Source of the DNA: a virus
Direction: 5' to 3' (one strand)
Virus record (IMG/VR): IMGVR_UViG_3300017952_004623
Span: 1-20,524 of that record
Length of the DNA stretch: 20,524 bases
Positions within the stretch are counted from its first letter, which is position 1, and each line of letters begins with the position of its first letter. Positions 7,929 to 15,450 of the stretch are shown here, piece by piece. The position numbers were made by a program, and so were the translations under genes. Under the pieces are notes generated by a model. The model made no database searches and was not told the origin of the DNA. It saw only the letters and a list, made by a program, of their open reading frames with translations.

Positions 7929-8792
7929 CTAAGTGCAGTGTTCCGTGTTGGCAAATTCGCAGAATCGACAGGAGGTCTTGTTTTTGAGGGCCATGCCGCT
8001 ACGCATTCCCTTCAGCATGCCTCGCACCATTTTGGTGGCTTTGGCCAGAGTTTTAGGTCCGGCTGAGACTTCAACCATTGCAACGGATTTGCCCGGCTTG
8101 CTCTCTCGCTTTAACAAAATGAAGCATGCCTTGATTTGATTGCTGGGCATGCCGGTCACTTGCATCCAAAAATGCTTATAGAGAACGATTTGTGCCGTGG
8201 TCAAAAAGTCTCGCTGCTTGTCTCGATTCCAACCTCGAGGGCCGGCCGTTTTCCAGTCAATCACTACGTGCTTGCCATTTGGTAGCTCAATAATGCAATC
8301 AATAAAGCCCTTGAAGAGACCAGTGTCGACTCCCTCAATTGACTCATAGAGACGGTGCTCGGCTGCATGGGGCTTCCAGCCCGGAAAGTTTTCTTCAAGA
8401 AACTGCGGCAGTTGTTCCAGGGAGTTTTTGGCGGATTGTAGCCAGCCTTTTAAAGGCACATGTCTGTACTTCCACTCCTGTTTTTCAGCCCGAAGAGTTT
8501 GCTTTTCTATGAATTCTGGTGTGTCAAAGCCACGATGTTGCCAGGCCTCTCTAATTTTTTGTTGTGCTGCTTCGACGTCCATTGGACCGCCTTTGAGAAA
8601 GCTTTCCACTGCGTCGTGCAGAATTGTGCCGTAGTCCAAATAAGGCGATGGTTCGTCAGCAGAAAGCCCATCGATGTATGCCAGTTTGTGTCGGTAGGGA
8701 CAGGCCTGCCAGGTGCTCACTTCAGAATAAGATACGTGAGGTTTTCCGTTTTTCAGGAGAGGAAGTTGCGAATTGCTTTGAGTGGGTTCCAT
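7929..8792 (-). CDS. PD-(D/E)XK exonuclease, RecB/Cas4-like
   Basis: The protein has 287 residues. The fold markers are all present: SYSEVSTWQACPYRHKLAY (21-39), GTILHDAVE with H59, E145, the GFIDCIIEL strand with D165, the VIDWKTA motif with D179 and K181, and QIVLY (201-205). Cys31 plus C275-x2-C278-x7-C286 form the four-cysteine pattern of the 4Fe-4S cluster in AddB/Cas4-type nucleases. It probably resects DNA ends in phage recombination or replication. Its start overlaps the end of the epimerase gene by 40 bases, the longest overlap here. No upstream in-frame ATG exists and downstream ones would remove the motif start, so ATG at 8792 stands. A 44-base gap follows it. Confidence 0.9.
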   Translation of the reverse strand: MEPTQSNSQLPLLKNGKPHVSYSEVSTWQACPYRHKLAYIDGLSADEPSPYLDYGTILHDAVESFLKGGPMDVEAAQQKIREAWQHRGFDTPEFIEKQTLRAEKQEWKYRHVPLKGWLQSAKNSLEQLPQFLEENFPGWKPHAAEHRLYESIEGVDTGLFKGFIDCIIELPNGKHVVIDWKTAGPRGWNRDKQRDFLTTAQIVLYKHFWMQVTGMPSNQIKACFILLKRESKPGKSVAMVEVSAGPKTLAKATKMVRGMLKGMRSGMALKNKTSCRFCEFANTEHCT

Positions 8793-9685
8793 TGATTCAT
8801 TGTATCTTTTTCGCCGCGATTTTGCAGAAACTCTTGGACGTACTGTTCTAGGTCAACCATGGGCTGCCAGCCAGTTTCGCGTTGCAACAAAGAATAATCA
8901 CAAAGGGTATCTTGTGCTTCGCCTGGGCGCTTTGGAATGTACTGTATTTCGCCGGCGAACATTTGTGCCAGTTCATTGATGGAATAATTTTTGCCAGTGC
9001 CGATATTGAAAATCCACGTGGTGTCATTTTGGCTCCAGTCTTTTTCTCCCAGAGCAACCAGACCTTTTACAATGTCTGAAACGTGTGTGAAGTCTCTTCT
9101 CTGTTCACCGTCTCCTGTAACTGTCAGAGGTTTACCCTCTTCAGTGAAATTTTCAAATATGCCAACGACCGTTGCATAATCGCCAAACGTCGGCTGTCTC
9201 TTTCCGTATACATTAAAAAATCTGGCCACAACTGTGCTCATACCGTAGACTTCATGATATAAAGTGCAGACTTGTTCGCCTGTATATTTTGCAAAAGCAT
9301 AGGGATTTAAGAAGGGACCAGCATAAGCTGAAGATGAGCCGGCATAGACTAATTTTGCTCCGCTTTGTCTGGCGAATTCGCATGTTGCTGCTGTGCCTTG
9401 AATATTAATAGAAAGATAGGCAAGTGGATCTTTGAATGAAGGTTGGATTCTGGCCAGCGCGCCTAGATGATAAACAACATCAAATTTTTGATTTGCATAT
9501 TTTCGATCCATCAAGTTTCTGACATCATCAATCCAATATTCAACGTCATTTCGCATATAATTGCGCGAAGAAGACTCTGAACAGAGATTATCAACGACTA
9601 TTACCTCATACTCTTTTACGTCTCTTAGATAATCAACGAGATGGCTTCCAACAAAACCTAGACCGCCAGTTACTAAAGCTTTCAC
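8753..9685 (-). CDS. NAD-dependent nucleotide-sugar epimerase/dehydratase (extended SDR)
   Basis: The protein has 310 residues. The NAD-binding glycine motif is at 7-13 (GGLGFVG), the active-site serines are around S118-S119 (AGSSSAYAG), and the YxxxK pair is Y129/K133 (NPYAFAK). Later landmarks are ARFFNVYGKRQ (154-164), GDGEQRRDFTHV (191-202) and NIGTGKNYSINEL (227-239). This is the pattern of UDP-glucose/UDP-glucuronate 4-epimerases and relatives. It lacks the usual look of a GDP-fucose synthase. The start is GTG, overlapping the Gmd stop as GTGA, so the two are translationally coupled. The last 22 residues (about 289-310) extend beyond the usual family end and overlap the nuclease start. 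Substrate is unknown; a sugar donor for the neighbouring transferases is likely. Confidence 0.9.
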   Translation of the reverse strand: MKALVTGGLGFVGSHLVDYLRDVKEYEVIVVDNLCSESSSRNYMRNDVEYWIDDVRNLMDRKYANQKFDVVYHLGALARIQPSFKDPLAYLSINIQGTAATCEFARQSGAKLVYAGSSSAYAGPFLNPYAFAKYTGEQVCTLYHEVYGMSTVVARFFNVYGKRQPTFGDYATVVGIFENFTEEGKPLTVTGDGEQRRDFTHVSDIVKGLVALGEKDWSQNDTTWIFNIGTGKNYSINELAQMFAGEIQYIPKRPGEAQDTLCDYSLLQRETGWQPMVDLEQYVQEFLQNRGEKDTMNQWNPLKAIRNFLS

Positions 9686-10653
9686 AGAAACTTACTCTCT
9701 TTTTCTAAATCAGATTCATACATCATTTTAGCTAATTTTTTTAAATCAGTTTTTGGATGCCATTTTAATACTTTTTTTGCTTTTGTTGCATCTCCCAAAA
9801 GCAAAGGAACTTCATGAGGACGCAAGAGTCTTGAATCAAATTCCGCATGATCTTCCACGTTTAATTCTGCTATTTCAAAAACCAAGTGCAAAAACTCTCT
9901 GACACTATAAGTTTTTCCGGTAGCAATTACGTAATCATCTGCTTTTGGTTGTTGCAACATTAGCCACATTGCTTCAACGTAATCTCCTGCAAAGCCCCAA
10001 TCTCTTTTTGCATCCAAATTGCCTAAGTAAAGTTTATCTTGCAATCCTAATTTAATTCTTGCTGCAGCCCTTGTAATTTTTCTGGTCACAAACGTTTCGC
10101 CGCGGCGAGGAGACTCATGATTGAATAAAATTCCACTAGAAACATGCATTCCATATGATTCTCGATAGTTTCTACAAAGGTGATGAGAAAAAACTTTTGC
10201 GCAAGCATAAGGACTAGCCGGCATCAGTCTAGTTTTTTCATTTTGAGGAACTTGAGGATTATCACCAAACATTTCTGATGAAGATGCTTGATAAATTCTG
10301 ATGTCTGGATTTACATGTCGAACGGCTTCAATAATTCTGAGAAATCCTATTCCTACGTTTTGTGCTGTCTCTTCTGGTACTTCAAACGAAACGCGAACAT
10401 GAGACTGTGCGGCTAGATTATAAATTTCATCAGGTTGAAAATCTTTTAGGATTCTGTAAAGAGCACCACCATCGAAGAGAGACCAGTATGCTAATGAAAA
10501 GTTAGGATGTTCCATGACATCATCGACCCTTTCGGTTGCAATAATACTTGTTCTTCTTTTTAATCCTAGAACTTTGTATCCTTTTGATATCAAGAGTTCA
10601 GCAAGATAAGAACCATCCTGCCCTGTCACACCGGTGATAATAGCTCTTTTCAT
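9682..10653 (-). CDS. gmd: GDP-mannose 4,6-dehydratase
   Basis: The protein has 323 residues, close to the family's usual 330-370. Motifs are diagnostic: GVTGQDGSYLAELL (8-21) for NADP binding, SSSEMFG (124-130), YxxxK at Y149/K153 (SPYACAK), and FNHESPRRGETFVTRKI (177-193). It converts GDP-mannose to GDP-4-keto-6-deoxymannose. That product is the common precursor of GDP-fucose, GDP-rhamnose, GDP-perosamine and others. With GT11 and GT10 proteins nearby, the fucose branch is the best guess. ATG at 10653 is preceded by a GAGAGG stretch. The gene is visibly AT-richer than the methyltransferase upstream, suggesting separate origin. Gmd is known from other large marine phages. Confidence 0.97.
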   Translation of the reverse strand: MKRAIITGVTGQDGSYLAELLISKGYKVLGLKRRTSIIATERVDDVMEHPNFSLAYWSLFDGGALYRILKDFQPDEIYNLAAQSHVRVSFEVPEETAQNVGIGFLRIIEAVRHVNPDIRIYQASSSEMFGDNPQVPQNEKTRLMPASPYACAKVFSHHLCRNYRESYGMHVSSGILFNHESPRRGETFVTRKITRAAARIKLGLQDKLYLGNLDAKRDWGFAGDYVEAMWLMLQQPKADDYVIATGKTYSVREFLHLVFEIAELNVEDHAEFDSRLLRPHEVPLLLGDATKAKKVLKWHPKTDLKKLAKMMYESDLEKESKFL

Positions 10654-10683
10654 TTAATGCCTCTCAAATTAGGATAATTGCAC

Positions 10684-11250
10684 TTATTTAAATGGTTTTA
10701 TGGCTTCCACATTTAGACTCATAAGTGTGCCATTTTCCTTGTCCATGTGCGGAAGGTAGGCCTGACTGTAGTCATCCACATGGGAGTGATCAGTCTCCTG
10801 CCAGTTGTATCTCTTTACAGACACGAATCCGGCGGCTTCCAAGGCGGTTTGCAAGGACATGAAATCGAAACAGACCTTGTGGTAGTCATACTCGTTCCGT
10901 TGTCCACCGTATAGTAACCCCATCAAAACTTTTAGCGGAGTTCCCTTACCATACTGCTCAAACACCTTCTCAATATCAGGCACGGATATTCTGATCAGTC
11001 CGCCAGGAGACAGTTTGCGGAACCATATTTCGATAACTTGCTTAATCTCCGTTCTACCGAAATGTTCCAGAACGTGGCACGCGTATATCTCACTAGCTGA
11101 TCCGTCTTCCACAGTTTCAAGCAACATGACGTCATCGACAACAACATTCGGGGACTGAGGTACGGCATCGATATTGATCCTCCCGTGGATGATCTTGGAA
11201 CCGCATCCCAGATGCAATCTTGTGCCAGGAAGAGTGTTTTCTTTACTCAT
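10684..11250 (-). CDS. Class I SAM-dependent methyltransferase
   Basis: The protein has 188 residues from ATG at 11250. SAM motif I is LHLGCGSKII (12-21), followed by INIDAV. Motif CHVLEHFG (58-65) and LSPGGLIRISVPD (80-92) are classic for small methyltransferases found in polysaccharide loci. A C-terminal HVDDYSQAYLPH stretch may bind substrate. An in-frame GTG at 11262 gives a longer version. ATG at 11250 is preferred because AAGGA lies four bases upstream. It overlaps the stop of the upstream sulfotransferase by eight bases. It probably methylates a sugar or glycan made by this cassette; the acceptor is unknown. GC is near 50%, higher than both neighbours. Confidence 0.88.
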   Translation of the reverse strand: MSKENTLPGTRLHLGCGSKIIHGRINIDAVPQSPNVVVDDVMLLETVEDGSASEIYACHVLEHFGRTEIKQVIEIWFRKLSPGGLIRISVPDIEKVFEQYGKGTPLKVLMGLLYGGQRNEYDYHKVCFDFMSLQTALEAAGFVSVKRYNWQETDHSHVDDYSQAYLPHMDKENGTLMSLNVEAIKPFK

Positions 11251-11995
11251 TGTTTCCTTCACTGATTATAGAACCATAGTAACGCTTCACAATGTCATGT
11301 TCAAGGACATCTTTCAGTGAATTAACAATTTTTTCGTAACTGCCTGGATCCCTTTTTTTCAAAAGCTGTGACCTGGTTAGCCAAACCTTTCCTGTGCTAT
11401 CCACACTCTGTGGGGTTTTAAAAGGCCCATCAAGACTGTCTGATCTCAAATTAAGGTAGTTGGCCAATGTGTAGTCAAGATTTTCTTTATTAACATCAAA
11501 AATGTCGGCAATTAGTGAGATAGGTTTTTTGTAAGCGGTATCTGATATAAGTTCCTCATACTTGATGAGTGCCTTTTTCCCTTCAAAACTTTCGTATAGC
11601 TCTAAGTTTTTCATGAATGTATGGACCCATTTTCTAAAATCACCGGCATCGGTTCCAGTACTGGTTATTCCATGTTTTTGTAGATGCGCATGATCATAAT
11701 CAGTTTGTGGTATTTTATGAGATATCACGGCATCCACTGGGTTTCTCAATATCAATATAATGCTTCTTGCATTCATGACATCTATTTCAACTGCAGCGTG
11801 TGCCTTTCTAGCAATTGGCGTATTCGATACATCGCGTAAGTACATTACACCGCTCCTGTCACGTATCGGTGTATCAATACTTTCATTGCCACGACATCCG
11901 AGTGTTGCCTGTTTTGTCATGAACTCAATCATATACCTAACAAGATGATTACCCGATCTTGGATAGGACAAAATCCAATTATTGACATTACTCAT
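11243..11995 (-). CDS. PAPS-dependent sulfotransferase-like protein (first copy)
   Basis: The protein has 250 residues from ATG at 11995. The 5'-phosphosulfate-binding loop is SYPRSGNHLVR (10-20). A candidate catalytic histidine is H66 in ARKAH (62-66), in the position of the family's K-x-H. The 3'-phosphate-binding segment is ILILRNPVDAVISH (80-93) with R84 and S92. These are the three hallmark sites of cytosolic/Golgi-type sulfotransferases. It would move sulfate from PAPS to a hydroxyl, probably on a sugar. A longer start at 12007 is possible. ATG at 11995 makes an ATGA overlap with the GT11 stop and has GGAG upstream. GC is near 35% on sampled lines, unlike the flanking methyltransferase and GT11 genes. 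Confidence 0.85.
   Translation of the reverse strand: MSNVNNWILSYPRSGNHLVRYMIEFMTKQATLGCRGNESIDTPIRDRSGVMYLRDVSNTPIARKAHAAVEIDVMNARSIILILRNPVDAVISHKIPQTDYDHAHLQKHGITSTGTDAGDFRKWVHTFMKNLELYESFEGKKALIKYEELISDTAYKKPISLIADIFDVNKENLDYTLANYLNLRSDSLDGPFKTPQSVDSTGKVWLTRSQLLKKRDPGSYEKIVNSLKDVLEHDIVKRYYGSIISEGNNE
11255..11259 (-). promoter_or_regulatory. Ribosome binding site choosing the methyltransferase ATG
   Basis: AAGGA reads on the minus strand four bases before ATG at 11250, within the last codons of the sulfotransferase gene. It would lie inside the coding part of a GTG start at 11262, so it favours the shorter protein. Confidence 0.7.
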
Positions 11996-12819
11996 AAAAT
12001 TCTCCATTGTTCGCAGTAGATATCTTGCCAGTCAGAAGGTCCCTTTGGCCCGAACCAATTTTTAGGGGCGATGACAACACCATTGTTTCTGGAAAGCCAG
12101 GCACCCCACCAACTAAAGCTGCTATTGGCGATGATATGATGATTACATCGAGACATCATTGCCATACTCAAACCATAGTCTACATCTGGATATACGATTT
12201 TATCGACTGGTATTACAGAAACTTCTTGCATGACTGATTCGGCAAGAGTTGGTTCATCTGAGAACACAGCGTAAATGTCACATTCCGGTATTTCGGACAC
12301 TGCTAAACTGTAATAGCTGGAGTCTAGGTTTGGGTGAGTCTCAGAAATTTTTTTGTAATCTCCTCTTCGAATGTGGATGGAGCAAACTGTCGAACCTGAA
12401 AATTCTGTCTGCCACATGTCATCGGCTGAATCTACTATATGATTCTTGAACCTAAACTCGTCCTCTAGCAGCTGATATCTCAGGTGTTTGAAGTATTTCT
12501 CAGACTGAAAATATCCCCTTATTTCAGTTCCGTCGGGAACGGTTTCGATTCTGCGATCGTATCCGAAACCTGACTCGTGGAACTCATATCTTATGCCTTC
12601 TATACCCCGTCCGACACCATTTTTGAGGACTCCAAGAGTTGTGGCACTCTTGAGCTCAAACGTCTCCAACAACTGGTTAACACTAGTACTTCGATAAGCG
12701 TCATGAGCAGATATTCCCAAGGACGTTCTGTGCCTTGCTGACAAGGCGTATGCGCAGGCATATTGAAACATTTGGTTTCCTAGACGGCCCATGCTGCCCA
12801 TTCTCGCAACGCTAATCAT
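11992..12819 (-). CDS. Alpha-1,2-fucosyltransferase-like glycosyltransferase, GT11
   Basis: The protein has 275 residues, standard for bacterial GT11. The motifs are clear: GRLGNQMFQYA (11-21), GYFQSEKYF (102-110), SIHIRRGDY (147-155, the GDP-fucose-binding HxRRGD) and ANSSFSWWGAWL (231-242). Family members transfer fucose, usually in alpha-1,2 linkage, from GDP-fucose to a galactose or similar residue. It lies between two sulfotransferases with four-base ATGA overlaps on both sides, so the three are translationally coupled and probably act on one glycan. The nearest source of donor is Gmd further downstream. GC is near 50%, higher than the sulfotransferase that follows. Confidence 0.96.
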   Translation of the reverse strand: MISVARMGSMGRLGNQMFQYACAYALSARHRTSLGISAHDAYRSTSVNQLLETFELKSATTLGVLKNGVGRGIEGIRYEFHESGFGYDRRIETVPDGTEIRGYFQSEKYFKHLRYQLLEDEFRFKNHIVDSADDMWQTEFSGSTVCSIHIRRGDYKKISETHPNLDSSYYSLAVSEIPECDIYAVFSDEPTLAESVMQEVSVIPVDKIVYPDVDYGLSMAMMSRCNHHIIANSSFSWWGAWLSRNNGVVIAPKNWFGPKGPSDWQDIYCEQWRIL

Positions 12820-13517
12820 CGAAGTAGTTCTCTCAATCTTTCGTTTACTTGCTTGCCATAGACTTCTTTGAACCTGTTCTTTGACTCTGCGTGTTTTTTT
12901 GGATTGTAGGCAGACAGCTTATCCATAGCGTGATGATCTGTAATTAGCGAATCAATCTTTTCCTTAGTTGCATCTCCAATTGCATAGATCAATCGTTCCT
13001 CAGGAATATCTAGTGAAAGAAACTCAAAGACTTTTTCAAACGTCTTTTTGGTATCACTAGTCATTTGCTCGTATCTAATTTCCAGACAATCGGCTATGTC
13101 GTCCCTGTTAAACCTCCACCGCTTTAGGTGAGACTCGTATTGTGATGTCACAGCATCAACTTGTTGATCAATGAGTTCGTTTGGCTCCCAATAGTCTTCA
13201 GCCAGTATTGTCTTGTCGTATCTTAGTAGTGAGTATACAGTATCAACGCCATCGCGGAAGAGGTATATCACTTTTTCAAGATTCGCTGTCGGTGGAACAT
13301 CTTTATTGTCGAGCCAGCGATCGTGTATATGAAGACCCCAACACTTTTTGGGATTTGGATAGTAGTAGGATGACACCATGGCCGGTGTTTCGGTAGCCAC
13401 TTCCATGATATACCTAAACCAATGAGATCCTGTACGAGGGAAAGATACTAGTCTTGGCAACGACCTATTGTTGTGGATGTCATACTCTCTCATCTTGTAG
13501 GTTATGTCGTATCTCAT
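12816..13517 (-). CDS. PAPS-dependent sulfotransferase-like protein (second copy)
   Basis: The protein has 233 residues. The 5'-phosphosulfate loop is SFPRTGSHWFR (25-35). GLHIHD (61-66) holds candidate catalytic histidines, and the 3'-phosphate segment is YLFRDGVDTVYSL (85-97) with R88 and S96. The C-terminal NPKKHAESKNRFKE stretch (205-218) resembles the family's closing GxxGxWK region only weakly. It shares only the functional motifs with the other sulfotransferase here, so the two are not a recent duplication. ATG at 13517 overlaps the DegT stop as ATGA with GGGAGA upstream. Its position next to GT11 suggests sulfation of a fucosylated acceptor, which is inference. Confidence 0.84.
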   Translation of the reverse strand: MRYDITYKMREYDIHNNRSLPRLVSFPRTGSHWFRYIMEVATETPAMVSSYYYPNPKKCWGLHIHDRWLDNKDVPPTANLEKVIYLFRDGVDTVYSLLRYDKTILAEDYWEPNELIDQQVDAVTSQYESHLKRWRFNRDDIADCLEIRYEQMTSDTKKTFEKVFEFLSLDIPEERLIYAIGDATKEKIDSLITDHHAMDKLSAYNPKKHAESKNRFKEVYGKQVNERLRELLR

Positions 13518-14179
13518 GATCTGTCTCTCCCAAATAGTTTCATGCTTCTTAGGTCGCGGTACTTATCACTCCCACCACAGTCATCGTTGTAGTCAGGTAA
13601 AGACAAGAACTTTTGGATACCATATGCAGCTTGTTCTGGAGGCATGTACATGTTCCAGCCTATTGTTTCTATGTCATCTTCATCGTATGGTTTCGTTATA
13701 TCACGACCTTCATATCGAGCTTTCTTGAACCACGCTACTGAATCCTTGTCATCCGTTAAAATCATACCACCCTTTCCAATCGAAAGTGTCTTTTTAATGT
13801 GGAATGATAAGCAATGAAAAGTACCTTGCTCGTACATTCCCTTCGTAAATCTAGTTGCACCGTCAATAATAGGATAGGGTTCTAACTTGTAAAAACCGGA
13901 CCAAGTCCTTTCGTCAAAAACAACTTCACAACCAGCATGAATAATCGTTTGTGGCACGGACACGTATGTTCTTGCAGGTATTGAAACAGGACCGATAGCT
14001 TTTAATCGCTTCAGACACAAGAACATTGCATTGGTACAACTGTCAACACTCACTGCATATTTGCTTCCTGCATAATCTGCCACAAGCATTTCGAACGCTG
14101 ATACAACATCCCACGGATCTTCAATCGAGATTCCTATTGATTCCAAGTGATCAACAACAGTATTGATATCTGTGTACAT
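13514..14179 (-). CDS. Short DegT/DnrJ/EryC1/StrS-family PLP protein
   Basis: The protein has 221 residues and keeps the large-domain motifs of sugar aminotransferases: YAVSVDSCTNAMFLCLK (41-57), PARTYVSVPQTIIHAGCEVVF (parts of 68-88), IIDGA (104-108, D106 for PLP), SFHIKKTLSIGKGGMILTDD with the Schiff-base lysine probably K130, and GWNMYMPPEQAAYGI (174-188). The family is normally 360-400 residues, so the C-terminal domain of about 150 residues is missing. The short form looks deliberate: its stop is coupled by ATGA to the next gene and no C-terminal remnant follows. AAGGAG before ATG is ideal. On a Gmd product such an enzyme could make GDP-perosamine, but a truncated protein may instead be a partner subunit or inactive. 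Confidence 0.85.
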   Translation of the reverse strand: MYTDINTVVDHLESIGISIEDPWDVVSAFEMLVADYAGSKYAVSVDSCTNAMFLCLKRLKAIGPVSIPARTYVSVPQTIIHAGCEVVFDERTWSGFYKLEPYPIIDGATRFTKGMYEQGTFHCLSFHIKKTLSIGKGGMILTDDKDSVAWFKKARYEGRDITKPYDEDDIETIGWNMYMPPEQAAYGIQKFLSLPDYNDDCGGSDKYRDLRSMKLFGRDRS

Positions 14180-14854
14180 TCAAATCTCCTTGTAGTATCC
14201 ACCATTTGTAAACTTCACCCCAAGGGTTGCAGAAGAGTTACATGTCTGAGATTCTAGAATTTCTTTCGGTATAACCCTAAAATCGAAGCTGACTCTTGTA
14301 AGTCCGGTCATATTTTTCTTATTTCCATGCATGCACTTATTTCCATTGAATATCGAGTATTGACCTGGGAACATTTCCATCGGCTCAAATTTGCCTATTC
14401 CTGGAATAGGTTCTATCCATGTTGCGGATGTGTCATACATCACTGTGAGAGGAATCTGAACGTTAATCTCTCCATTTGGGTGGCCGTGATCTTCGTCACT
14501 ATCAAAGTGCCATTTGTGGATGGCTTGTGAATTGGGCGTTTGCACCCTAAATGAAGGAAATTTTTGAATCAAAAGTTTAACGTCATCACCCAACTTATTG
14601 ACTATCTCTCCTCTCACAAATGAATCATACGCATCAATCATTTCTTTCCAAGGTTCACCTGGCCCGTTGAGATTGAGCTTCGAATAAAAAGCACGATGAA
14701 ATTCACTATCACTTTCGGACTTCCAAAGTACGTCTCCCTCGTGAACCATGTCTTTACAAAACAAGTGCAGAGTCTCAAGTGAAGAAACTCCAAATAACTG
14801 TGACACCATCTTCCTAAATTCGTATTGGCTTTCATCGAACCTAAAGATTTTCAT
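14180..14854 (-). CDS. Putative 2OG-Fe(II) oxygenase, StrG-like
   Basis: The protein has 224 residues from ATG at 14854. A double-stranded beta-helix iron site is visible: H116-x-D118 in HKWHFDSDEDHGHP, the strand GEINVQIPLT (128-137), and distal H176 in NKCMHGNKKN, with R187 in LTRVSFDFRV to hold 2-oxoglutarate. The arrangement resembles the StrG-type oxygenases found beside sugar-modifying genes, as I recall. Substrate is unknown; hydroxylation of a sugar or lipid in the same glycan is a guess. A TTG start at 14869 is less likely. ATG at 14854 overlaps the upstream stop as ATGA. Its neighbour is a DegT/StrS-family gene, a pairing reminiscent of aminoglycoside clusters. Confidence 0.75.
   Translation of the reverse strand: MKIFRFDESQYEFRKMVSQLFGVSSLETLHLFCKDMVHEGDVLWKSESDSEFHRAFYSKLNLNGPGEPWKEMIDAYDSFVRGEIVNKLGDDVKLLIQKFPSFRVQTPNSQAIHKWHFDSDEDHGHPNGEINVQIPLTVMYDTSATWIEPIPGIGKFEPMEMFPGQYSIFNGNKCMHGNKKNMTGLTRVSFDFRVIPKEILESQTCNSSATLGVKFTNGGYYKEI
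14186..14191 (-). promoter_or_regulatory. Strong ribosome binding site of the DegT-like gene
   Basis: AAGGAG reads on the minus strand six bases before ATG at 14179, inside the last codons of the oxygenase gene. Together with the next ATGA junction it argues that the short DegT-like gene is translated on purpose. Confidence 0.75.
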
Positions 14855-15450
14855 AGTTCGTATTCCCAAATCTTAGGCCTGTTTCTTTTAGACAGCATAT
14901 GTCCCTCCAGAACGGACACACTCAGGTTGCTCAGGTCCATGAATCCCTCAAGTGCTAGCACAGGTATATTAAGAAACCCGAGGCTGTTCATATATTCCTC
15001 AACTGGGAATTTGATTGTATTGAGATTATTTCTTGACAAAACGTATCCACCCTTGACAACGTTTTTTGCCGCCCACATCTGTGCCTTAATTTTAGCAAGT
15101 GGTGTGTGCGGATAGCTGCCCAGATCATTGTGAACAAATGATATGGGAACATCGTCACTTTCATCGAATAAAAGTATATTCTTAACTTTGACAGCTGGAT
15201 GATTTTTTGGGTTAGCTATGTCTATGCCTATGCACCTGTCAATGCCGAAATGGTCAATTAAAACCTGAAATGATACACAATTATTTGAACCGAGAACAAC
15301 AATATGCCCGCAGTCCGGTATGTCGTTTATCTTTTTTACAACGCTCTCATATAGATAATTTGCGTAGTATCTTTCATCGTATCCGTGCACTTCACCGTGA
15401 AGGTAATGTTGGTCAAACCAAAATTCCTTCGTGTATTTCTGCTCTTCCAT
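14851..15450 (-). CDS. Methyltransferase-like Rossmann protein, function uncertain
   Basis: The protein has 199 residues. Residues 50-78 (IVVLGSNNCVSF, then DRCIGIDIAN) have the spacing of a SAM motif I and the acidic end of strand beta-2. The usual GxGxG is degraded to GSNNC. FVHNDLG (105-111) and KNVVKGGYVLSRNN (129-142) match later strands. So this is either a divergent class I methyltransferase or an inactive relative. A conserved-looking N-terminal WFDQHYLHGEVHGYDERYY region (11-29) has no family I can name. It is coupled to GT10 by a TAATG overlap and to the oxygenase by ATGA. It probably belongs to the glycan cassette. Confidence 0.6.
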   Translation of the reverse strand: MEEQKYTKEFWFDQHYLHGEVHGYDERYYANYLYESVVKKINDIPDCGHIVVLGSNNCVSFQVLIDHFGIDRCIGIDIANPKNHPAVKVKNILLFDESDDVPISFVHNDLGSYPHTPLAKIKAQMWAAKNVVKGGYVLSRNNLNTIKFPVEEYMNSLGFLNIPVLALEGFMDLSNLSVSVLEGHMLSKRNRPKIWEYEL

